From contig CAKUHM010000015.1 in NCBI GenBank assembly GCA_934655835.1, forward strand, positions 1 through 15,647: a stretch of 15,647 bases of DNA, given 5' to 3'. The position numbers were made by a program, and so were the translations under genes. The notes below the pieces were generated by a model, which worked only from the letters and a program-made list of their open reading frames with translations, was not told the origin of the DNA and did no database searches. The DNA is from an uncultured Collinsella sp. (GTDB taxonomy: Bacteria; Actinomycetota; Coriobacteriia; Coriobacteriales; Coriobacteriaceae). Positions 1 through 7,005 of the stretch are shown here, in pieces. Each line of letters starts with the position of its first letter. Positions within the stretch are counted from its first letter, which is position 1.

Positions 1-138
1 AAACGGACTGGACACGGGTTCTCGCATTCTTTCTTAGGTTGCACCGTTGCATTATGCAGACAACATATTGCCACATTGGGGTTTCCTGCGCGTCAGTTTT
101 GGCGATTTAGGGCAACAGGGTGTGTGCGGTCCAGGTGC

Positions 139-2589
139 CTATATAAGCTTAAAATGCTCGAGCGCTTTGACGACACCGTCGTGATCGACCGAGTCGGTAA
201 TGTAGTCCGCGCGTTTTTTGAGATAGTCGGGCGCGTTGCCCATCGCGATGCCAACATCGACGGCATTCATCAACGTGATGTCATTGCTGGCATCGCCGAT
301 GCCGTATACGGTTCCGTGGTTGGGGTCGAGGGCGTCGAGTACGGACTGGATGCCCTCGCGCTTGGTGCATTCGCGAGGCGATATCTCCGTTACATCGAGC
401 TCGAGTTCGTTGAAGCACAGCAGCGGCTCAAGCTCCTTGTCCTGTGCGATGCGGTTGGCAAGCGATGTTGACATCAGGATCTTGTAGGCGCCGTAGTGCC
501 GCAGTTGCGTTACGGCATCTCCCACGGTGTGCGCGTACCCAGGGGCATCGGGCACATCGGCGCTCATGCGCACGACGCCGTTAAGGCCCTCAAAGCGGAT
601 GACCTCGCCCGACTGCTCAAGATAGGGGATAAGGCGTTGCAACATGCCGGGAGTCATCGCCAGGTCGCGAATCGCCTGTCCACCGAGCTCGACATAGCCG
701 CCTGCAAGACAGATGATGCCAGCCCAGGGCAGCTCGAGCAGTTTGGGATGGATGCAGCTCAACGTGCGCCCTGTGCAGATAAATGCCATGTTGCCGTTGG
801 CAACGAATGTGCGGATGGCCTGTGAGACGGCCTCGTTGGGATAGGGGGAGAGGTCTCGCTTGCTCTCGGGAAGCTCTTGTGCCACTCGAGGGTCTTGCCA
901 GGCGAGTGTTCCGTCGATATCGAAGAAGCAGATATCGCCGCGCTTATGGGCTGCGCTGGCGGCAGGGGAGGCCGAGGTGGTGGGTACAAATCCCGGCTCG
1001 AGGCCCATGATCTGGTCAAAATGCTCTTTAACGCGGGGAACGGAGATGCCGATAATCACCTGGGCGGTCTTGCCCGTAATGATGAGGCCCTTGGCGCCCA
1101 CCGCGACAAACGACGCATTATCTGCAACGATGGAAGGGTCTGCGACCTCGACGCGCAGGCGCGTGGCGCAGTTCGTTGCGCCCACGATATTGCCAACGCC
1201 ACCTAAAAGCTGAATTACCCGCTCAGCGAGGACGTGATCTTGATCGGATTGAATACTGACCTCGCCATTGGGAGATTGCTCTTTGGCAAAGCCGCTTCCC
1301 GTTAAACGGTCGATTGCCGCGCGATTGGAGACATGATCCTCGCGGCCCGGCGTCTTAAGGTCATAGACCAAGATGAGTGCTCGAAAACTAACAAAAAAGA
1401 TGAGGCTAAAGGCAAGACCGATACCGAGCGCCAAAAGGTAGGAGCCGGCATGCATCCGCATGAGTGGGATGAAGTTGAAGGCCGTCATTTCCATGAGACC
1501 GCCCGAGAAGATGCCGACGATGCCAAAGAAGTTCATGGTCATGGCAAGGCAGGAGGATAGGACGGCGTAGAGCAAAAAGAGTCCGGGATAGGTGAACATA
1601 AAGAGAAACTCGAGCGGCTCGGTGACACCGCAGACCACCGAGGCGACGATGGCGGGCAAAAGGATGACCTTAAGGCCGGCGCGGCGTTCGGGTTTGGCGG
1701 TGAAATAGAATGCTGCCGCGATGGCGGGAAGGCCAAAGAGCTTGCCCCAGCCGGTGGCGGTAAAACCTGCCCAGGGCGCAAGTTCATTTAAAGGGCGCGT
1801 GCTATGGGAGAGAATGGGGAGCAGGTTGGTCCACGTGGCGTAAATACCGTCGTGAATGACCAGATTGTCGTAATAGATGGGCATATAGAGCAGGTGGTGC
1901 AGCCCCATGGGCTCGAGTGCTCGCTCCAAAAACACAAAGATGCCCACGCCGAAGGGGCCGACGCCCGCAAGTGCGTGGCGCAGCGTTTCGGTTACAGCGT
2001 ATGCGAAGGGCACGATGGCGGCCGAGATGGCGGCAAGGGCAAACACGGCAAAAAAGCTGATGAGGTAGACCAGCGAGGAACCCGAGAAGGTGCCGAGCCA
2101 ATCGGGAACCTTGGCATCGTAGAAGCGGTCATGGATGGCGACGACGGTTGCCGATACCGCCAGCGGGCCGATAATGCCGGTGTCGAGCGTCTTGATGCCG
2201 TCGATGACGGTGATACCGCTGGCGGGGGTCAAAGATGATGGGTACTTAAGCCCAAGGTTGTCTCCGCTCAGCTTAATGATCTCGCTCAAAAAGAAGCAAT
2301 AGGCAAAATAGGCCACGAGCGCCTCGAGGCAGCAGCGTGCCGGTTGCTTTTGGGCAAGACCGATAGGCAGCGCTACGGCAAAAAGGAGCGGGAGACGTTT
2401 AAAGACCGTCCACGAGCCGCGCTGGATGATGGTCCAGAAAACGTACCAAGGGGTTCCGTATACGGCGAGGTCACCGACGATGTCTACGGTCGTGGCGAGG
2501 GCGGAGATGCCGACCATGAGGCCTGATATAGAAAACAACATGGCGGGCGCGAACATGGCTCCGCCAAAACGTTGGATTTTCTGCAGCAT
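139..2589 (-). CDS. PTS EIICB permease fused to a C-terminal HAD phosphatase
   Basis: An 816-residue protein with three parts. Residues about 1-410 are a glucose/alpha-glucoside-family EIIC membrane domain, with many hydrophobic segments and the conserved TEPLEF motif at 323-328. Residues about 453-530 are EIIB, with phosphocysteine C474 in NCATRLR. Residues about 550-816 are a Cof-type HAD domain: FFDIDGT (D557, D559), CTGR (T606), K743 and GDASND (D766, D770), so all four HAD motifs are intact. EIIC-EIIB order matches MalX/GlvC/PtsG rather than TreP. No EIIA is fused, so one must act in trans. Known role of the PTS part: phosphorylating import of a sugar. The HAD part could dephosphorylate the product; that is inference. 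ATG at 2589 is chosen because GGAAGG lies just upstream; an in-frame TTG at 2625 has no such site and adjoins an operator-like palindrome. No convincing terminator is seen in bases 1-138 downstream. Confidence 0.9.
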   Translation of the reverse strand: MLQKIQRFGGAMFAPAMLFSISGLMVGISALATTVDIVGDLAVYGTPWYVFWTIIQRGSWTVFKRLPLLFAVALPIGLAQKQPARCCLEALVAYFAYCFFLSEIIKLSGDNLGLKYPSSLTPASGITVIDGIKTLDTGIIGPLAVSATVVAIHDRFYDAKVPDWLGTFSGSSLVYLISFFAVFALAAISAAIVPFAYAVTETLRHALAGVGPFGVGIFVFLERALEPMGLHHLLYMPIYYDNLVIHDGIYATWTNLLPILSHSTRPLNELAPWAGFTATGWGKLFGLPAIAAAFYFTAKPERRAGLKVILLPAIVASVVCGVTEPLEFLFMFTYPGLFLLYAVLSSCLAMTMNFFGIVGIFSGGLMEMTAFNFIPLMRMHAGSYLLALGIGLAFSLIFFVSFRALILVYDLKTPGREDHVSNRAAIDRLTGSGFAKEQSPNGEVSIQSDQDHVLAERVIQLLGGVGNIVGATNCATRLRVEVADPSIVADNASFVAVGAKGLIITGKTAQVIIGISVPRVKEHFDQIMGLEPGFVPTTSASPAASAAHKRGDICFFDIDGTLAWQDPRVAQELPESKRDLSPYPNEAVSQAIRTFVANGNMAFICTGRTLSCIHPKLLELPWAGIICLAGGYVELGGQAIRDLAMTPGMLQRLIPYLEQSGEVIRFEGLNGVVRMSADVPDAPGYAHTVGDAVTQLRHYGAYKILMSTSLANRIAQDKELEPLLCFNELELDVTEISPRECTKREGIQSVLDALDPNHGTVYGIGDASNDITLMNAVDVGIAMGNAPDYLKKRADYITDSVDHDGVVKALEHFKLI

Positions 2590-2627
2590 AATATGCCTTC
2601 CGGATGCAACATGCTGTGCGAGCAAGA

Positions 2628-2639
2628 ACGTTTAAACAA
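2628..2639. promoter_or_regulatory. TreR-like operator upstream of the PTS gene
   Basis: acGTTTAAACaa matches 10 of 12 positions of the palindrome TTGTTTAAACAA found at four other places in the window. It lies 39 bases upstream of the PTS ATG. A possible -10 box TACAAT (minus strand, 2652-2647) is just upstream, so the site would sit near the transcription start; I see no good -35 for it. Function is inferred from the repeated motif and its position. Confidence 0.5.
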
Positions 2640-2749
2640 TGAACTCATTGTAGAGGACTGGCTGCTTGCCGCATTGACGGTTTTGATTCGGTCCGAGTCG
2701 GGTTTCGGGGGAACCGTCGACGGTAAATAATCCGTGCTTTACCGATAAT

Positions 2750-2761
2750 CGGTTTAAACAA
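2750..2761. promoter_or_regulatory. TreR-like operator upstream of the GntR regulator
   Basis: cgGTTTAAACaa, 10 of 12 matches to TTGTTTAAACAA, lies 52 bases before the regulator ATG. A weak -10 candidate TATCGT (2775-2780, with TG two bases upstream as in extended -10 boxes) follows, so the palindrome would cover the -35 region. This fits autoregulation, which is inference. Confidence 0.45.
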
Positions 2762-2813
2762 CCCAAAGAAATGCTATCGTGCCTAGCCATACATATTCAT
2801 TAGAGGTGAAGTC

Positions 2814-3533
2814 ATGCCAAAAGCGATATACGAAGGAATCTACCGAGAAATACGCTCGCGCATCATTAATGGGACCTATGCGTTTCAGGAGATGCTGCCA
2901 ACCGAAGCTGAGTTGACCGCGGAGTTCGGATGTACTCGCAATACCGTCCGTCGCGCCTTGGGTATGCTGGCCGACGGGATGTTTGTGCAGCCCATACACG
3001 GCAAGGGCGTGCGCGTTATTTGGCTTAAGGGCGAAACCGACATGTTGGGCGCACTCGAAGAGGTTGAGTCGTTTGGCGAGTTCGCAAAACGCAACAATGC
3101 CGTTGCATCGACCGAGGTCAAGTCTTTTGAACATTTGATTTGCACTGAGCAACTTTCTCGTCGCCTGGGCTTTAAGGTGGGCGAGGAGCTGATTCGTGTA
3201 GTGCGTGTCCGAAGCCTCAACGGCAGTGCTCGCCAGGTGGACCACGGCTACTTTTTGGAGTCGATCGCCAAGGGCCTGACGCCCGAGGTCGCCGAGAAGT
3301 CTATCTACGACTATCTGGAGCACAAGCGCGGCATCAAAGTGATGGCGAGCCGCCGTACGGTGAGTGTCGAGCTCGCCAACGATGAGGACTGCAGCTACTT
3401 GGACCTTGGCAAATACAACTGTGTCGCCGTCATGGAGAGCCAGTCGTACACCTCGGACGGCATCTTGTTCGAGGTCACGCATGCCCGCACGCATCCTGAG
3501 ATCTTCCACTACCGCGTCAACTCCAAGCGATAG
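2814..3533 (+). CDS. GntR/HutC-family transcriptional regulator, TreR-like
   Basis: A 239-residue DNA-binding regulator, the usual size for this family. Residues 1-70 form a GntR winged helix-turn-helix (LPTEAELTAEFGCTRNTVRRA, with the wing HGKGVRV). Residues about 80-235 form a UTRA effector domain, including KSIYDYLEHKRGI and a C-terminal FEVTHARTHPEIFHYR. Layout and motifs recall the Bacillus trehalose repressor TreR, whose effector is trehalose 6-phosphate. Here the ligand is unknown but could be the sugar phosphate made by the divergent PTS. The ATG has AGAGGTGA upstream. The gene is divergent from the PTS gene and precedes the ABC operon; palindromes near its own start, the PTS start, the ABC operon and malQ suggest that it controls all four. 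A trehalose or maltose specificity cannot be decided from sequence. Confidence 0.9.
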   Translation: MPKAIYEGIYREIRSRIINGTYAFQEMLPTEAELTAEFGCTRNTVRRALGMLADGMFVQPIHGKGVRVIWLKGETDMLGALEEVESFGEFAKRNNAVASTEVKSFEHLICTEQLSRRLGFKVGEELIRVVRVRSLNGSARQVDHGYFLESIAKGLTPEVAEKSIYDYLEHKRGIKVMASRRTVSVELANDEDCSYLDLGKYNCVAVMESQSYTSDGILFEVTHARTHPEIFHYRVNSKR

Positions 3534-3571
3534 CCGGCTAGCTCGCAGCCTGACGAGACTCATGCCCTCAA

Positions 3572-3626
3572 AGAGAAAACGCCCGGTCAAACCGACGATG
3601 CATCGGCTTGACCGGGCGTTTTCTCT
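3572..3626 (+). terminator. Intrinsic terminator of the GntR gene, possibly bidirectional
   Basis: A 19-bp perfect stem (3572-3590 with 3608-3626), then an A/C mismatch, then four more pairs (CCGA/TCGG) around a 7-base loop. The T run (GTTTTCTCT) is inside the 3' arm and its partner A run opens the 5' arm, so the hairpin could stop transcription from either side. It sits 38 bases after the regulator stop codon and isolates that gene from the ABC operon. Confidence 0.85.
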
Positions 3627-3644
3627 GCATTCGATAACAAATAA

Positions 3645-3656
3645 TTGTTTATACAA
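3645..3656. promoter_or_regulatory. TreR-like operator, upstream copy for the ABC operon
   Basis: TTGTTTATACAA differs by one base from the Bacillus TreR operator TTGTATATACAA (from memory) and by one from the window consensus TTGTTTAAACAA. A candidate -35, TTGTCA (3660-3665), begins four bases later. The second operator copy is centred 75 bp downstream. Confidence 0.6.
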
Positions 3657-3659
3657 AAC

Positions 3660-3687
3660 TTGTCAAGTATCAAGTCGAAATTACCGT
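3660..3687 (+). promoter_or_regulatory. Candidate promoter of the sugar ABC operon
   Basis: TTGTCA (5 of 6 to TTGACA) at 3660-3665 and a weak TACCGT (3 of 6) at 3682-3687, 16 bases apart, between two operator-like palindromes. An alternative pair is TTCAAA (3724-3729) with TATTGT (3746-3751), 16 bases apart, which would place the second palindrome over the -35. I cannot choose between them from sequence. Confidence 0.35.
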
Positions 3688-3719
3688 TCACCGAAGTTTT
3701 TCTACCGCTCTAGTAATAC

Positions 3720-3731
3720 TTGTTCAAACAA
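3720..3731. promoter_or_regulatory. TreR-like operator, downstream copy for the ABC operon
   Basis: TTGTTCAAACAA matches 11 of 12 positions of the window consensus, with perfect TTGTT/AACAA outer arms. It lies 108 bases before the binding-protein ATG and 75 bp (centre to centre, about seven helical turns) from the 3645 copy, a spacing that would allow a loop. Role inferred. Confidence 0.6.
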
Positions 3732-3839
3732 CTAGCCAAATAGCGTATTGTACAAATCAGCAAAAGGGGCAAAGTCCCCGAGCCAATCTCCGAAGGCGGC
3801 GGCAAAGGGTGCCGCCACGGTGTGAAAGGGTGGATTGTA

Positions 3840-5156
3840 ATGAAGAACGAAATGAGCAGAAGGCAGTTCCTGGGCTTTGCTGGTTCCGCGGCTGCGGTTC
3901 TTGGTCTGGGCCTCGTGGGCTGCGGTGGTTCTGCCGGCTCTGGCTCCTCTGCTTCTGGTGACGCTGCCGAGGTCTACTTCCTCCAGTTTAAGCCCGAGGT
4001 CGACAAGGAGTGGAAGGAGATCGCCAAGGCGTACAAGGAGGAGAAGGGCGTCGAGGTCAAGATCGTGACCGCCGCTTCCAACACCTACGAGGAGAAGCTC
4101 AAGTCCGAGATGTCCAAGAGCTCCGCTCCGACGCTGTTCCAGGTCAACGGCCCCACCGGCCTTAAGAACTGGAAGGACTACTGCGCCGATCTGTCCGACA
4201 CCAAGCTCCGCGGCGAGCTCATCGACGACTCCCTGGCTCTGCAGTCCGACGGCAAGGATCTGGGTATCGACTGGGTTCAGGAGAGCTACGGCATCATCTA
4301 CAACAAGGAGCTCCTCGAGAAGGCTGGCTACAAGGCCGAGGACATCAACTCCTTCGACAAGCTGAAGGCTTGCGCCGATGACATCCAGGCCCGCAAGGAC
4401 GAGCTCGGCGTTGACGGTGCCTTCACTTCCGCCGGCATGGATGACTCCTCCAGCTGGCGCTACACCACCCACCTCGCCAACCTCCCGCTCTACTACGAGT
4501 TCGAGAAGGAGCACAACCAGGAGGACGACGAGATCAAGGGCGAGTATCTCGACAACTTTAAGCAGATCTTCGACCTGTACATCACCGACTCCACCTGCGA
4601 TCCTTCGCAGCTCGCCTCCAAGACCGGTGACGACGCCACCAACGAGTTCGCAACCGGCAAGGCCGTCTTCTACCAGAACGGCTCTTGGGCCTACGCCGAC
4701 CTCACCAAGGCCGGTATGACCGACGATCAGCTCGGCATGCTGCCGATCTACATCGGCGTCGACGGCGAGGAGAACCAGGGCCTGTGCTCCGGCGGCGAGA
4801 ACTACTGGTGCGTGAGCTCCCAGGCTTCCGAGGATGCCCAGAAGGCCACCGAGGACTTCATGTATTGGTGCGTCACTTCTGACACCGCCACCAGCATCAT
4901 CGCTGACAAGATGGGTCTGACCGCCCCGTTCAAGAGCGCTAAGGAGACCACCAACGTCTTCTCGCAGCAGGCCGTTGCCATGGCCAAGGACGGCAAGAAG
5001 ACCGTCGCTTGGGACTTCGTTTACATCCCCTCCGAGGAGTGGAAGAAGAACCTCAAGCAGGCTCTCATCGCTTATGCTGCCGACAACACCAAGTGGGACG
5101 GCGTCAAGAACGCCTTCGTCGATGGCTGGAAGACCGAGAAGGCTGCTTCCGAGTAA
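3840..5156 (+). CDS. Sugar ABC transporter substrate-binding lipoprotein (CUT1 type, Tat-exported)
   Basis: A 438-residue extracellular solute-binding protein. The N-terminus has a twin-arginine motif SRRQFLG (6-12), a hydrophobic stretch, then lipobox LVGC with lipidated C28, followed by a Gly/Ser-rich linker; it should be exported folded and anchored outside the membrane. The rest has family-1 sugar-binding features, such as YGIIYNKELLEKAGY and FATGKAVFYQNGSWAY. The ligand is probably an oligosaccharide; MalQ and GlgP nearby and the shared operators point to an alpha-glucan, but sequence alone does not fix it. ATG at 3840 is preferred because GAAAGGGTGG (3824-3833) is well placed before it; an in-frame GTG at 3822 would put extra residues before the Tat motif and lacks such a site. 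It is the first gene of the transporter operon, with strongly biased codons (GAG, AAG, CTC) suggesting high expression. Confidence 0.93.
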   Translation: MKNEMSRRQFLGFAGSAAAVLGLGLVGCGGSAGSGSSASGDAAEVYFLQFKPEVDKEWKEIAKAYKEEKGVEVKIVTAASNTYEEKLKSEMSKSSAPTLFQVNGPTGLKNWKDYCADLSDTKLRGELIDDSLALQSDGKDLGIDWVQESYGIIYNKELLEKAGYKAEDINSFDKLKACADDIQARKDELGVDGAFTSAGMDDSSSWRYTTHLANLPLYYEFEKEHNQEDDEIKGEYLDNFKQIFDLYITDSTCDPSQLASKTGDDATNEFATGKAVFYQNGSWAYADLTKAGMTDDQLGMLPIYIGVDGEENQGLCSGGENYWCVSSQASEDAQKATEDFMYWCVTSDTATSIIADKMGLTAPFKSAKETTNVFSQQAVAMAKDGKKTVAWDFVYIPSEEWKKNLKQALIAYAADNTKWDGVKNAFVDGWKTEKAASE

Positions 5157-5187
5157 GCAGTTGCTGCCCAAGCTATCTGATTAGCGA

Positions 5188-5223
5188 CAGGGGGCGGGCA
5201 GACGTAGGTTTGCCCGCCCCCTG
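5188..5223 (+). promoter_or_regulatory. Intercistronic hairpin between binding protein and permeases
   Basis: A perfect 13-bp GC-rich stem (CAGGGGGCGGGCA, 5188-5200, with 5211-5223) and a 10-base loop, 31 bases after the binding-protein stop and 20 before the first permease. No T run follows (CATATTG), so it is not a classic terminator. By analogy with the malE-malF intergenic region it may protect the upstream mRNA and raise binding-protein output over permeases. Confidence 0.75.
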
Positions 5224-5243
5224 CATATTGAAAGGACCCTTCT

Positions 5244-6098
5244 ATGGGCAAAGCACTCAAGCGCTGGTGGCCGCTCTTTATGCTGCCCACGTGCCTGGCG
5301 TTTATGATCGGGTTCGTGATTCCCTTTATCCAGGGTTTCTATCTCTCGTTCTGCCAGTTTATTACCATCAATAACGCGCACTTTGTCGGTATCGAGAACT
5401 ACGTGCGCGCACTGACCGACCCGCAGTTCTCCACGTCGTTCTTCTTTACCGTGGCGTTTGCCTTCCTGTCGACGGTGCTCATCAACGTGATCGCGCTGGC
5501 CATTGCGCAGGCGCTCACCCGCAAGGCGCTCAAGGGCACCAACATCTTCCGTACGATTTTCTTTATGCCTAACCTGATTGGCGGCATTGTACTGGGTTAC
5601 ATTTGGCAGATTCTGATCAACTGCCTGCTCTCCAACGTGGGTGCCCAGCTTATCGCCCTCAACTCCGCCGCTGGCTTCTGGGGCCTTATCATCCTGACCC
5701 TGTGGCAACAGGTCGGCTACATGATGATCATCTACATCGCCGGTCTGCAGTCCATTCCGTCTGACTACATCGAGGCCGCCAAGGTCGACGGCGCTACGGC
5801 ATGGCAGACGTTTTGGAAGGTTAAGATCCCCAACCTGATGCCGACCATCACCATCTGCCTGTTCCTGTCCATCACCAACGGCTTTAAGCTGTTCGACCAG
5901 AACCTCGCCCTTACCGGTGGCGCCCCGGCGCACTCCACCGAGATGCTCGCCCTGAACATCTACAACACGTTCTATTCGCGTGCTGGCATCGCATGGCAGG
6001 GCATCGGTCAGGCCAAGGCAGTTATCTTCTGCATCCTGGTCGTCGCTATTTCTATGATCCAGCTTAAGGCCACGAGATCCAAGGAGGTGCAGCAGTAA
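5244..6098 (+). CDS. Sugar ABC transporter permease 1 (MalF-like)
   Basis: A 284-residue inner-membrane protein with about six hydrophobic segments and a cytoplasmic N-terminus (MGKALKRWW). The EAA loop that contacts the ATPase is at about 177-196 (EAAKVDGATAWQTFWKVKIP), as in CUT1 permeases. Its length is typical of short MalF-like subunits such as MsmF, lacking the large periplasmic loop of enterobacterial MalF. GAAAGGA precedes the ATG. The stop overlaps the next start by one base (TAATG), implying translational coupling to its partner permease. Confidence 0.94.
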   Translation: MGKALKRWWPLFMLPTCLAFMIGFVIPFIQGFYLSFCQFITINNAHFVGIENYVRALTDPQFSTSFFFTVAFAFLSTVLINVIALAIAQALTRKALKGTNIFRTIFFMPNLIGGIVLGYIWQILINCLLSNVGAQLIALNSAAGFWGLIILTLWQQVGYMMIIYIAGLQSIPSDYIEAAKVDGATAWQTFWKVKIPNLMPTITICLFLSITNGFKLFDQNLALTGGAPAHSTEMLALNIYNTFYSRAGIAWQGIGQAKAVIFCILVVAISMIQLKATRSKEVQQ

Positions 6099-6937
6099 TG
6101 AAACGCGATAAGGCTATCAACCGCGCGCTCTCGATCTTCTTTACGATTCTGTCGCTCGCATGGATCTACCCCGTGTTCATGATTGCGCTCAATTCCTTTA
6201 AGAAAGCGACCGCAATCAGCACCACCACGGCGTTCGATCTGCTCACGCCCGAGACGTTCAACGGCCTCGCAAACTACGTGCACGCTCTTAACGAGCAGGG
6301 CTTTGCCTCGGCATTTATGTACTCGCTTATCATCACGGTCACGTCGGTCGTGCTGATTCTGGTGTGCTGCTCCATGTGCGCTTGGTACGTGGTGCGCGTC
6401 AACAGCAAGATCTCGAACTTCTTCTATTACCTGTTCGTCTTCTCGATGGTCGTACCGTTCCAGATGCTCATGTTCACGCTGTCCAACCTCGCGGACCGCA
6501 TCGGCTTTAACACGCCGTTTAACATCTGCTTCATCTACCTTGGTTTTGGCGCGGGCCTCGCGGTCTTTATGTTCGCCGGCTTCGTCAAGAACATCCCGCT
6601 CGAGATTGAGGAAGCGGCCATGATCGACGGCTGCAACCCGGTCCAGGTGTTCTTTAAGATCGTCCTTCCCATTATGAAGCCCACCTATCTTTCGGTCGGC
6701 ATCCTTGAGACCATGTGGGTCTGGAACGACTATCTGCTGCCCTACCTTACGCTCGACTCCACCAAGTACAAGACCATTCCTATCTTGATCCAGTACTTCC
6801 GCGGCGGCTATGGTCACGTCGAGCTCGGCCCCATGATGGCATGCATCATGATGGTCGTTGTTCCCATCGTCATCATGTACATCTTCTGCCAGAAGTACAT
6901 CATCGACGGTGTGGTGGCAGGTGCCGTCAAGGGCTGA
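6098..6937 (+). CDS. Sugar ABC transporter permease 2 (MalG-like)
   Basis: A 279-residue inner-membrane protein, the second half of the channel. It has about six membrane segments and an EAA loop at about 172-191 (EAAMIDGCNPVQVFFKIVLP), followed by the conserved WNDYLLPYL stretch typical of MalG/MsmG subunits. A strong ribosome site AAGGAGGTG lies inside the end of the upstream permease gene, and the ATG overlaps that gene's TAA. It would pair with permease 1 and the ATPase encoded 68 bases downstream. Confidence 0.94.
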   Translation: MKRDKAINRALSIFFTILSLAWIYPVFMIALNSFKKATAISTTTAFDLLTPETFNGLANYVHALNEQGFASAFMYSLIITVTSVVLILVCCSMCAWYVVRVNSKISNFFYYLFVFSMVVPFQMLMFTLSNLADRIGFNTPFNICFIYLGFGAGLAVFMFAGFVKNIPLEIEEAAMIDGCNPVQVFFKIVLPIMKPTYLSVGILETMWVWNDYLLPYLTLDSTKYKTIPILIQYFRGGYGHVELGPMMACIMMVVVPIVIMYIFCQKYIIDGVVAGAVKG

Positions 6938-6962
6938 TGCCGTAACTGTTTTGCAAGTTTTG

Positions 6963-6987
6963 GCGGCGCCCCTCAGCGCGGCGCCGC
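6963..6987 (+). promoter_or_regulatory. Intercistronic hairpin between permeases and ATPase
   Basis: An 8-bp all-GC stem GCGGCGCC/GGCGCCGC with a 9-base loop, in the 68-base gap between permease 2 and the ATPase. No T run follows and a ribosome site (GAAAGGTAGAG) for the ATPase comes directly after, so read-through with partial attenuation or mRNA protection is likelier than termination. Confidence 0.6.
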
Positions 6988-7005
6988 GTATCGAAAGGTA
7001 GAGAC

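Noticed and set aside
1..138. Terminator for the PTS gene
   Set aside because: Only a short palindrome (TGCATAATGCA) with no T run is visible; nothing here supports a confident terminator call.
2590..2625. TTG start at 2625 for the PTS gene
   Set aside because: No ribosome site before it and it abuts an operator-like palindrome; ATG at 2589 has GGAAGG at good distance and gives a normal EIIC start.
3752..3839. FMN or cobalamin riboswitch in the leader of the binding-protein gene
   Set aside because: GGGGCAAAGTCCCC and GCCGCCACGG recall fragments of these classes, but the other conserved blocks are missing and the downstream gene is a sugar importer.
3822..3839. GTG start at 3822 for the binding protein
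   Set aside because: It would overlap the ribosome site GAAAGGGTGG that serves the ATG at 3840, and the Tat motif is better placed from the later start.
3732..5171. Long open frame on the minus strand opposite the binding-protein gene
   Set aside because: Its protein is a low-complexity run of Leu/Val/Gly without any domain, an effect of the strong codon bias of the real gene on the other strand, which has clear family motifs.
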